NCBI GenBank assembly: GCA_031472005.1
Contig: PZJY01000004.1
Location: 1,834,556 to 1,898,555 of the forward strand
DNA length: 64,000 nucleotides
Direction of reading: 5' to 3'
Source of the DNA: Tetracladium setigerum
Lineage: Eukaryota; Ascomycota; Leotiomycetes; Helotiales
Shown here: positions 34,561-44,562 of the stretch, in pieces
Numbering within the stretch: the stretch's first letter is position 1
Layout of the letters: every line of letters starts with the position of its first letter
Notes under the pieces: generated by a model
What the model was told of the DNA's origin: nothing
What the model saw: the letters and a program-made list of their open reading frames with translations, nothing else
Databases searched by the model: none
Translations under genes and position numbers: made by a program

Positions 34561-36432
34561 TGATGGAGATGAATCACTCAAGCCTCTAGACATCTTGCCT
34601 ATGCTTGTCCAGTCGCATTGCCAACGTGATCTTTACTAAACATGGATAATGAGAATGATGATGAGACAGCAAGAATCTCAGTGCAAAGAGAGAGAGAGAG
34701 AGAGAAAGATATCACATCGAGGAGGACTGATAATGAATCTCGACCTACAAACACCCGACCTCCCATCTTCTCATTTCATCTGATCAACTTCACTTTGACG
34801 GACGTGTGTATAGCGACTCTTTGACGCACACATTTCCCCGTGACAATTGCGAAGAGGAGCGAAGATGATGGGAGAGAATGGAAGTGAGGTGAGAGGCGAG
34901 AGCCGAGGATGCCACAGGAGGCTCCTTGAAAGTTCGTCCAAATCGCCAACGCCTTGTCACGTGGCGTACAACAACGGCTGATTAGGTAATCATCTCCATT
35001 TCTCTCTGGAGTGTTCCGCTTCCCCCTGTCTGGAAGGCTTCGTCTTCGTCTGCTTCCTCTTCTTCTGCTTCTTCTTCTCTCCCATTGTCCTCTACTGATT
35101 CTTCTATTACTTCATTGTTTCAATTTCACATCTCACTCAGAGGAGATGGCCAAACTCCTTATCTCTACCTATCCTTCTTTCTCTCTCTGGGGCTTCCTCC
35201 CTCCTCCTTTCCCTTCTCTTTCTTGACAAATGGGCTGTTTGGATTATCATGCGATGACTGATATTCTATCACATCTCACATTCTCCGTCACATCTGCACA
35301 AGCACCGAGCCCCGTCCAATGGCTTTGATCCCGGTCCCGTGCAGAGGTCGCTAGGGTAATAATGGTCCAGTACTCATACGCTGTACTACGGAGTACACAT
35401 GGTATCTGCCTACCTAGGTACCTACCTGCAGAGGGACTGTATTGTTTACGCGGTGAGAATATGCAGTCTAACTGCTGTCCAAAGATGTGATGCATCCTTA
35501 CCAGTGCAACTCCAATAATCCACAACGCCCATTTATTCCCCCGCCAATACAACCCTCCCTTGCATGCATTTGTTCTCTTTTCGCTGTAACATCGTTGGCC
35601 TGGTCCCGTCGCAACAATTGCACCCAATCGCACCAGCTTGTCGTTTGAGCAGTCCTTGTTTTCCATGAGAGTTGCAAGTTGCAAGCTGCAGCTGTCCTGT
35701 TCTTGTTCTCAGGCCTGGGAGATGATATGCCTTTGACTTTCTTCTATCCTGCGGTATGATGCTCATTTGGTTAGCACACTCACACGCTCAAAGGCAATGG
35801 TCAGACCATTCAGGGTATGTGCGATCTTATTACGTGGCGAGGTCACTCTCTTTCCTCGTTTGCATGTGTGTCCGCAGGCAATTTTCATGTTTCATCTGCA
35901 ACTTGTTTTGAAATTCATAGAAAAGAACTGTACACTAATATGTAGGCGTACTTTCATCCTGCACTTCCAACAACCACCGGTCCCCAATCCTCAGAATCAT
36001 ACTTCTCCCCATTATATCTTGCAAATGCGCAAATCCAAAAAGGGATAATGTTGGCCAGAGACCTTCACAAGAACTGATGCCGACTCGGCCTCCTATTCAT
36101 TGTGAAATTGCTGGGTATGGCACATATCCCCACATATTGGAGACATACTCTCGAACAGACTTCTTTTCCACCTCCACAATAAACTTCGACATGTTTTGAA
36201 TCGGAATAATCACCCCCATGACACAGTAAAGCAGCAGTCACCCAATGGACAGCACCATTCGAGCCATCGAAAAGTTTCACCGCTGCCTGTGACATCCTCC
36301 CAATGAAATAATGGTATCCGGAAAGCTCAATCTCCATTTGCAGATACCGGAAAAGAAAGGTTTGGAAATCCTTCGTCGAATTCAAAACTCGCTCCCTGTG
36401 CAGCCGGCCTTTTCGCCCATATAATTCATCAC

Positions 36433-36847
36433 TCAGACTCTCTCTTGCGAACGGTGATGCAGGCTGTCGAATCCATCGACTGCTGGGTAGCTTACAGCTG
36501 TCGGTCCAGTTGCAATTGGAATAGGGTCAAGCGACTGCCCTTTTACAGTCCACCCACTGTCCAGCTCACTGACAGAAATAATGTCCATGATAGTATACTG
36601 AAGAAATCCGTTCTCAAAATGCGGAACATATACCTCTCGCGGAAGACGGAATGGATGCGAGACTATATCCTCCTCGGCATCGCGTCCTTCGGCCTGTCTT
36701 CGTGTTAGCTAGGAAGTACAGAGTGGATAGACCATTGCTTACGAGGCAATTCGCGCAGGGTGCGTTATTCACCCACACCCAGTTTGGACAATTGAATGTC
36801 AGCCAGTATTTGCACCGGTACTTGTAATAACCTCCACCACCACTCAT
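36433..36847 (-). CDS. Small Cys-rich fungal protein (CKYxLTxNCxNWVWVNNAPCxxC type), function unknown
   Basis: Two exons, 36847-36743 and 36693-36433, flank a 49-nt intron (donor GTAAGC, GCTAAC branch, ACAG acceptor), giving 121 residues. Residues 1-35 contain YYKYRC, NCPNWVWVNNAPCANC, with cysteines at 12, 20, 31 and 34 that could make a zinc-binding or disulphide knot. The second exon has RLPREVYVPHFENGFLQYTIMDI. I recall uncharacterised ascomycete proteins of this build but know no function. There is no signal peptide. A possible second donor (GTAAGC at about 36472) exists, but the only frame-joining intron would be 32 nt, too short, so I end at the first stop. It stands isolated in a gene-poor region. 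Confidence 0.7.
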
Positions 36848-37552
36848 TGCGAATGGACTACTACCCGCTGGCAGTAAAGCGTTTGGAATCCACGCGGGAA
36901 AGGCGCGCGGAGGGAGAGGTATGAAGAATTGATTTCAAGCTGGTGGCTTGAGTGAAGGCCAATGGTACCTGTGCAGAGAACACAGGACGGAGAGTTTGGA
37001 AGAAGGTGGACCTCTGGGCCAGGAAAAAGAAAAGAGATCGAAGGCCAGGATCTATGTAGCTTTATATAATCGCGGGAAATTTACATATAAATAACTCCGT
37101 AGATATGATATGTTGGATGAACGACCCACAGCTCACCTCACACTCCCCCCGGCCCTGTTCTAACGAGCATGGTTTCCAGTGTTTCCACCCGCTTCTCGTC
37201 TCTCGTCCCCATTATTCCCTTTGATTGTGTCGAATGGTGGGCATACCCCTACAATCAAAACGAACGCCCGCTCTCTAGCAGCTCGACAGAATCTCAGCTT
37301 CTGTAGGGGGGTGGCGGCGCTCGCTTAATACCGTTCATAGAGCAGGACCAGGGGGTCTTCCACACCATGGGGGGGGGCTTTTGCTGGGACTGGAATTTTA
37401 TTGACATCCAACTCCCAAGAGCCCAGATGCCTGACTTAAAGAGTGAACATGCGGATCTCCCTTGACAATCATAAAACGGCCAGCCCTGTCCATATTACAG
37501 CGATTGCTCCGCCGTTTCATCATGTCCAAGTCTCCAACCGCGGCCTTGCTGC

Positions 37553-37574
37553 TACTGTACTGTACTGTACTGTA
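37553..37574. repeat. (TACTG)n pentanucleotide repeat
   Basis: Four TACTG units. Related runs appear near 19580 and 58817-58857. Confidence 0.9.
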
Positions 37575-37924
37575 TCTCTCTCGCTTGCATGGCATGGCAA
37601 TAATTCCCGAGGGTAGCGTCCCCATCCCAGTCCCCCATGCCATGCCATTATTTCATCATCCCATACCCACCTCAACCCCCGGCAGATTGAACAGCGATGA
37701 ACGGAGGAGAGGAGGACTTCGTGACCTCGGAGGCTTATCAGATGCAGAAGCAAATCAGACGAAGGCAAAGAATGGGCAGAAGTTGGTGGGAGGCAAGATT
37801 TGGCTGAGTGGACGCGTTGCAAATGAGTGCTCGGCTCGGATGAGCTTCCGGCCTCAAAATGTACGAGAAAGCTGTGGGTAAGACAGGTAAGGTACCGTAC
37901 CTCCCTCCATAAGGTACCTACCTA

Positions 37925-37949
37925 GGCAGGCAGGCAGGCGGGCGGGCGG
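37925..37949. repeat. GGCA/GGCG tetranucleotide repeat
   Basis: Three GGCA units followed by GGCG units, read directly; preceded by an ACCT patch. Confidence 0.9.
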
Positions 37950-40143
37950 ACAGGAATTTTATTGTTATCCGGCTCTGGAGTAACAATGATGATAATGGAT
38001 CGAGATCTCGCGCGCGCTCGGAAGAGAAGTCCGGCGCGGTTTGCTGATGAAAGAAAGCATCAGCAAACACTGAGCGAGCGGTCGAAAAAGCTGCGCGCGC
38101 TGCTCCACTCCCAGAACATGTGGGAGGAAGGAATTTGAAGAAAAAGGAGAAAAAAAGTCCATCTGCCTTCGGACTCATACTGTACAGCAGTAGTACGCCT
38201 TCACACTAGTGTGCTCGACCTCCACTACCACTCCGTCCGCCCGTCGGTAGGTTGGCATAGGTACAGTAGGTATACATATATCGAAAGCACATACTCCGTA
38301 GTGCATATATAGTCCTCGCACAATTGCAGCATGCAGCAGCAACAGTCGCAATCACATTGATAATAATAATGATGACAATAAGAACGAGATGGGGGAAAAA
38401 GAAAAAAAGAAAAACCGAAGAAGTCCACACCACCAGTTCCATCGTGTTTGGTGATTGACTGACTCTTTCTTGCCTACGGAGTACTGTCCTGTGTGCATGG
38501 CACAACCTTGTTCGACGCAGAACCATCGATGCCACGGCCACCACACTTGCTTGCTCATCCCCGGTGGTCCCACGTGCGGAAGAATAACAACAATGGGGGA
38601 GGGGGGGCTGGTCGCAATCAAATTACAGTAATATTGCTTTTTGCGCGGACGGACGTGCTTGGCTGGGGAGGACCTCCGTAGTAGGGACTCAGAGAGTACC
38701 GCCGTACCACAGCATGGCTGAGGGAGGGAGGGCGGCTTGTGGAGGGAGGATATTCTCCGAGAGAAGAATAATCAACGACGGCGGGCGTGTGGTGGTGCCA
38801 CTACTTGTGTGACAGGGCAGGCGATGATGCGATGCGACCGCAAGATAGTACCAATACCAATACATACAGTAGGAAAGGGAAGGACGGATGATGCAGTGCT
38901 TCGTTTGGTGGAAGTAGTGGGTGTGTTCCTGTTCGTGTTTCCCATCGCTTCCGGGAGATATATATTAGTCCTCTCTCGTAGTACAGCAGTAACGACAGTA
39001 CTCTGCTGGTACTCTACTCCGTGCAGTCTGTCCCTAGGTACCTTCGTACCCACTCGTCGTTCTGTCGTCTGTCGTTCCAGGGCAAGGGCAAGGGGTCTCT
39101 CGGCCGTGCGCCGCCATCCAGCCGCTGTCAAGGTTGCTCTAGTGGCCGTTGGACTCGTTTTCGGCAGCGGCCCGTTCGGAAGCTTCTGCAAGATGTCTCA
39201 GTCCAATCCATCCATCACCGAAGACAGAAAAACATAGAAGTTCAAAGATGCAATACAAATGCAATACAAAATAGATTCTAGACTCTTGGGACCTCGCCCT
39301 GCCTGCCATCGATCATCTTAGATCGATCCAGACGATGCTGCGAGAGCGAAGCTTATCGACCGTGAGCAAAATAATACTTACTACGTGGCAACATGACTGA
39401 CTGCAAAGAGCAAGTACCTTGGTATTTGTCGTATATGTTTCTGACCACCACAGGATTATCATGGTATCCAAATCTTTGTGATAAATCTCAGTAGGAACCT
39501 TAATGCCAAGAGCTACTCTGCCAGATCGTTTTGACCTTCGGATGAATCATAGCAAAAGTCATGACTACATATCACAAGAGAAAAGATAGTCATGGAAAGA
39601 GATATTCGCTCTGTTCGACAGAAAATACCAAGAGCCGCTTCGCTGTGATGAGCTAGGAAATACTCCTCTTAAAGGTTATCGAAGATGTGACCCCATGAAA
39701 GGTATCTCGCTCCTTGGAGATGTGAAAATATGTTATATAAGGTACCTAAGCCAACGCTTTCTCTTTCAACATGTCAACCGCCCGTTACATAGCCGCAGAG
39801 TGCCTTCGAATTACTGGTACGTGACGGATGACTTCCTATCCGACGCCCAGCAGATCCTTTAAGGAACATCTTTCCAGTAATCAGGTAACACAAGAAATCC
39901 TCATCAGTGCATACAGTGAGCACGTGGCATCGACTCAACGCCAGTCGGCAATTTCATTTGCTTGCTGCTACCGCACCACATCCAGGCGAAGTAACACCTT
40001 TTGCTTGTGATGAAATAAGAGAATATGAATCGGGAATATCTTTCTATACTCGTCCACCGTGTTCTACTTTGCTACGCCAAAACGCCTGTCAAGTGTCTTA
40101 ATGTTCGCGTGCCGTCTGTTTTGACAGTGCCGCCGCCTAGCCT

Positions 40144-42552
40144 CTATCTTCCGCCCTTCATCGCTTGCCTTCGCTTGACCTTGTCGAGAGTTCTTTGCAA
40201 GGAGTTCTTGATTTCACCCTTTTGGAAGGTGGCAAGATCGTAGTACGTAGGTGCAATGTCCTGTTTCAGCAGTCAGTAAATGATATGGGGGTCTCCTCAG
40301 GTGGGAACGTACCAGAAGCCATTCTGGTTTGACTGATGTGACCGTTCTCACATAGTTTTTGGTAGTCAGAACGAATTCGTTGTAAACCACCCATTCACTA
40401 TCCACGCCTAAAACGGTGCTTGGATGTAGCAGAACAGATTGATCATCCTTGACAGTCTTGTATGTCTTTCCAGATGGTTCCTTCTTAGCTACCTGCATGA
40501 AGAATCCAGCCACCAACGCTCGTCGGATATTGGTATAGTACTCCTTGTCGTTGAAATCCGTACTAACTAGCTCCAACTCAGACTTCTCCATGATCCGCTT
40601 CAGCTGTTGGCGGACATTATCGGCAGACTGGAGAGCTCGAAGACTCAAGAAATGCTCATGACACCACTTTCTTGGATCCGCTTGCGCTTCAGGACTCTTA
40701 AACGCATGATAGACGTTTAACATAGTGAGTTGATCACCATCCGAGTGTGCAAAGAGCGCCTTCATCTCGTCTGCTCGTTTCTTTGCGCTTGCAGGGCGAA
40801 CGAAGATTTGTGGAACCGAGAGAAGAGCTGTGAGTGACAAGATTTCATTCGAGCAATAAAACTCTGGTGAAGAGATAAGCATTACGGCCAACGCGGGGTC
40901 CAATGGGAATTCTGAAGCGAGCTTGCCAAGAGCTGTGAGATCTCCATCATCATCAAGACATGCAAGGTAATTAAGCTCCTCCAAAGCTCGCATGAGAGTT
41001 TCTGGAGCTGGTGGGTCCATGAGATCAAAGTGTACCAGGTCATCAATTCCGAGCTTCTTGAGCTCAAGGACAGTGTTGGCAAGATTCGACCGAAGAATCT
41101 CAGGATAAGTTTGTTCGATCAGTTCCTTCTTGAATGCAGCCTCGGTGTATAGCCTGAAGCATTTTCCGGGACGAGTACGACCAGCACGACCAGCTCTTTG
41201 CTGTGCAGATGCTTTTGATATTGGAGAAACGAGCAAAGATTCGACTCGGATTCGGGGTTGTAGACCTTTTGCTTGCTGAAGCCGGGATCCACCACGTAAA
41301 CGATTCCATCGATGGTCAAACTGGTCTCGGCAATGTTCGTTCCTACAATTACCTTTCTTCCGGGGCGCCCGCCAGGCCTTGATGGTGGAGGCGCCGGATC
41401 GAAAATCTTCTGTTGCTGGGCCGGAGGTAGAGTACCATAAAGTGGATAAACTTTTAGTGGTCCGGCATCTGCTTCTCTGACCATTTCGTCGGCTTCCAAT
41501 GATATCTTGCGGCACGCATCTTCAATCTCCTCTTCTCCAGTCAAGAATAATAAAATATCACCCTCGGGCTCGGTGGCATGGATCTGAAGGACTGTGCGGA
41601 GAGCAGCTTCAACATAATCCCGTTCAGGCTCTGGAGTATAGAAGATTTCGACAGGATGGGTTCGACCAGGAACTGCCAAGAGAGGAGCATCGTTGAAATA
41701 GCGCTGGAACTTTTGTGCATCCAAAGTGGCTGACATGATGACAATCTTGAGATCGGGGCGTCTCAGAGCAACCTCTTTCAGCAGACCCATCAGGATATCA
41801 GTAGCAAGGGTTCGTTCATGAGCCTCATCAAGAATGATGCAGCTGTATCTGGTTAGGTTGTGATCGTGCATTGCTTCTCTGAGCAGCATACCATCTGTCA
41901 TATATTTCAATATGGTCTTCGGGCCAGTGACATCTTCAAAACGGATGCTGTATCCAACCTCTTCTCCAAGCTTAACATCCATTTCATTTGCCACACGTTG
42001 CGCGACAGACATCGCTGCCACACGACGAGGTTGGGTGCATGCAACGATCTTTGAGTTGAAGTGAGGAAGGTCGTCGAACAGGACGAACTGGGGAATCTGG
42101 GTGGTTTTACCAGAACCTGTCTCACCAACGAAGACAAGAATCTGGGTGTTCTGGAACATATCCAAGAACTCTTGCCTGCAAGTAATTAGTCGTTACGCCT
42201 AGACTCTCAGACCTGAACAGACGTACCTCTGTTTGTGCACGGGAAGGTCTCGCCTCGTCTTCAAGATATCAAAATACCGTTTCGAAAGCGGATTGTTATT
42301 GAGAGGGTTTGCAGGCCCGTCCTCCGCAGCATGGGCTTGGACTGCTGTGGTTGCATGTCTCTTGAAGCTTGACAGGCTCGTAGATTCGGATGATGCATAG
42401 CCATTGCTTCTCCGCGAGTTGTAGCTGCTGCCATCGAACTCCTCGTTCTCATACATATGGGCTAAGTAGGGATTGGCTCTCGGATCGAGGTCTGCCGTCT
42501 TCGCTTTTTTGGCACGCGACATTTCTTGCTCTTCTGGACGACGGTCAGCCAT
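40144..42552 (-). CDS. PRP43: DEAH-box RNA helicase PRP43 (one-base frame break in the C run at 41254-41257)
   Basis: Prp43 (human DHX15) disassembles spliceosomes and acts in ribosome biogenesis. Exons on the minus strand: 42552-42227, 42175-40313, 40260-40144, introns 51 and 52 nt. Motifs: GETGSGKT (I), DEAH (II), SATLD (III), VGTNIAETSLTIDGIVYVVD (V), QRAGRAGRTRPGKC (VI), then the helicase-associated and OB-fold region ending in PEWLLDIAPTYYDLATFQKG. Between motifs V and VI the frame jumps: KVYNP is followed by ESESN in one frame, while RIRVESLLVSPISKASAQQR sits in another. One extra C (CCCC to CCCCC) restores KVYNPRIRVESL and makes 768 residues, the family's length. Start: ATG giving MADRRPEEQEMSRAKK. 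Divergent from TAF10, 286 bp apart. Confidence 0.95.
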
Positions 42553-42838
42553 GGTGACTGCTGACACGGGATTGTTGTTGTTGTTGTTACTTGGGATTTG
42601 CGCGCGCGAGACGGGAAATAAATATAGGCAAATATTTTGACACTCGAAAAAAGATTCCACTCACATCAAATCCCCGGCGGCGCTGGTGATAAGGTTAATC
42701 CATTAGCGTGGCTTGGCGGGCTGGCATTTGGGAAGTTGGGTGGTCGGTTTCGGCCTCTCTTGGTCTTCCCTCCCTCCTCGTCATCGTCAAGAAGCAAATG
42801 TACCCAAGCAGACGAGACCAAATCGAACGATAGCAACA
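42553..42838. promoter_or_regulatory. Divergent PRP43/TAF10 promoter
   Basis: 286 bp between the two start codons must contain both promoters and leaders. CAA/GTT triplets lie in the PRP43 leader near 42572-42588. Confidence 0.6.
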
Positions 42839-43485
42839 ATGGCAAACGCACAGTCACCTGATCCGTCTGCGGACCTTGTCGCTGTGAAAGGCAGCGATGA
42901 AGAGACTGATTCTGCTGCTCCAGCCGCTACAGCAGAGATCAAGGTCCCAACCAAGAAGGATGCCTCCTTGAAGGAGTTCATATCGAAGATGGACGACTAT
43001 GCGCCGATTGTAAGTCTCTGTCTACTTCACAATCAATCGTCGTGGAGGCTCTTTCTAACTCGCCCGCCTAGATCCCTGACGCCGTAACAAACTATTACCT
43101 TACCAAAGCTGGTCTTCCTCCGCCACCACAGACTGATGTTCGGCTCGCGCGTTTGCTTGCCCTCGCGACTCAGAAATTTATCGCAGACATTGCCGCCGAT
43201 GCATACCAATATTCGCGTATTCGATCTTCTAACTCCTCCAACGCGAACAATCCCATGGGCAACCTAGGCGCTGCTGCTGGCTTCCCTGTTCCTGGTCAAC
43301 CAACGGCAGCGCCTGGCAGCAAGGAACAGCAAGTCCGAGGAGGACCAATCGGTATTCAGCGGCCAGGTTATGGTGGTGGTGGGCAAGGAGGTAGCCAGAA
43401 CAGAACGGTTCTCACGATGGAAGATCTGGGCATGGCTGTTGGAGAATACGGAGTCAATGTGAAGCGAGGAGAATTTTATCGCTAG
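42839..43485 (+). CDS. TAF10: TFIID/SAGA subunit TAF10
   Basis: TAF10 is a histone-fold subunit shared by TFIID and SAGA. Two exons, 42839-43009 and 43072-43485 (62-nt intron, GTAAGT donor), encode 194 residues. The fold begins with SLKEFISKMDDYAPIIPDAV, then TNYYLTKAGLPPPPQTDVRL and LLALATQKFIADIAADAYQY, characteristic of the family. The histone fold is interrupted by an Asn/Pro/Gly-rich loop (about residues 105-165), then closes with TVLTMEDLGMAVGEYGVNVKR. The intron cuts exactly between DDYAPI and IPDAV. An acidic, disordered N-terminus of about 45 residues is usual. Confidence 0.95.
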
Positions 43486-43801
43486 GGGTGATCAGCTTGG
43501 GCTTATTTGCATAGGGAGGGGCGTTTGCAAGGCGTTGGAGTTATCGGTTTTACATTTGTAAAGGTTTCCGGCTGGATTCGATACCAGTGGCTGTTCTCTG
43601 AAGCAGGCTCCCATGGCGAACATTTCAACACATATCCGGGCACATGGAATACTCTTGTGAAAACTCGCAAGTGTCTGTATGTTCACACATGATTCCTGTC
43701 CCTGATATCTTTCTTTATACAGTACAGTAAGATTACATAGAGTATGCCAACTCGGATGTTCAGTCCCATAACGCCAAAAGACCCCATGCCATCCTCTTCA
43801 T
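43486..43801. other. Convergent 3' region TAF10/RSM19
   Basis: 316 bp between convergent stops; presumed 3' UTRs, nothing else seen. Confidence 0.5.
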
Positions 43802-44256
43802 TTATTCTTGCTCTGCTTGTAGGAGAAGGGCTTCCTTGTACTGGTCAGAGGTCAGTCGTGGCACATTCAATCTTGCCTCGTGAAAAACATACGCCGAAAA
43901 CTCTCCTAGCTTGTGGCCAACCATATCCTCGGTGATTGTGATATCAGTGTAGCTTTTGCCATTGTGCACCTGGAACTTGAGGCCAACGAAGTTTGGTAGT
44001 ATCGTCGCCGCCCGCGCTTGGGTCCTAATTGGTACGACTTTCTGTCCTGGGATCACTCGAACGATGGGGAGACTAGAAGGGAGGTTAGATGGTGATGCCG
44101 GGGGGTGAAGATCTTCCTTCGTAGACTTGGAACTTTACGGAACGATGTTGGGTCCTAAGCATGATCAGCGACCCATGAAGTGACGAGGGAAGATTTTGTT
44201 CAGGAGTGCACACCTTTCCAGACAGAGCGCGCACACAGCGCTCGAGAGGCATTCAT
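43802..44256 (-). CDS. RSM19: Mitochondrial ribosomal protein uS19 (RSM19), with a 16-nt exon
   Basis: Small-subunit protein uS19 of the mitochondrial ribosome. Three exons on the minus strand, 44256-44214, 44154-44139 (16 nt only) and 44072-43802, phase-consistent, give 109 residues. The spliced order MNASRALCARSVWKG-PNIVP-LPIVRVIPGQKV restores the uS19 signature RSVWKGP, which is split across exons. IRTQARAATILPNFVGLKFQ, YTDITITEDMVGHKLGEFS complete the conserved core. The start lies before the basic, mitochondrial-targeting-like N-terminus. It is divergent from MRE11, with 306 bp between start codons. Confidence 0.92.
44139..44154 (-). other. 16-nt micro-exon of RSM19
   Basis: Bounded by a CTTAG acceptor and a GTAAAG donor; it encodes the PNIV(P) residues needed to connect RSVWKG to LPIVRV. 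Without it the phase does not fit. Confidence 0.85.
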
Positions 44257-44562
44257 ATCTTGTCTTGTGGTGAACGGGGAACGGGGATTGGGAAATCGAT
44301 TTGGGTGAGCATTGAATGGGGGATTGAAAGGGCTGCAGCTAAGTTCACAGAAAGTTCGAAAGTTCGAGCTTGGCTTGGCATGCCGCCCAACGCGCTCCAC
44401 TCACTCCGGCTCGCGTCTCCCCCATCACCTGCCTAGCTGCTCGTTTACCTCCCTCTATTTTATTCCAAAGACAACGACAACGACAACCTGGACACACGTG
44501 CATTTTGTTGGTTCAGCAAGGAGTATCATCGAATCAAAAAAACATCCTGCTTCCTCTTCAAC
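44257..44562. promoter_or_regulatory. Divergent RSM19/MRE11 promoter
   Basis: 306 bp between the two start codons. CAACGACAA-like repeats near 44470-44490 lie in the MRE11 leader. Confidence 0.6.

Larger units (their letters stand above)
33869..36432. other. 2.6-kb gene-poor region
   Basis: Apart from the candidate leader intron, it holds a 41-base (GA)n run, ACCT tetranucleotides, a TACGGAGTA motif at 35387-35395 and CT-rich DNA. A minus-strand open stretch (about 36436-36065) lies just downstream of the small Cys-rich gene, in another frame; it lacks a convincing link to it. Confidence 0.5.
36848..40143. other. 3.3-kb gene-poor, motif-rich region
   Basis: No gene supported. It holds TACTG repeats (37553-37574), GGCA/GGCG repeats (37925-37949), ACTCCGTA/TACGGAGTA motifs (37094, 38292, 38475, with near matches at 38674 and 39015), G-runs and many ATG frames on both strands with arginine/serine-rich, non-conserved translations. 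An ATG at 39771 starts 16 codons up to a GTACGT donor, but no acceptable second exon follows. Confidence 0.5.

Noticed and set aside
36065..36385. 106-codon minus-strand frame after the small Cys-rich gene
   Set aside because: Joining it to the gene would need a 32-nt intron or a frame break with no homopolymer; no recognisable domain.
38737..39237. 166-codon plus-strand frame and its antisense partner (38772-39191)
   Set aside because: Arg/Ser/Val-rich, overlapping frames on both strands in repeat-rich DNA, with no splice or family support.
39771..39819. ATG followed by 16 codons and a GTACGT donor
   Set aside because: The first acceptor leads to a stop after three codons; no second exon could be built.
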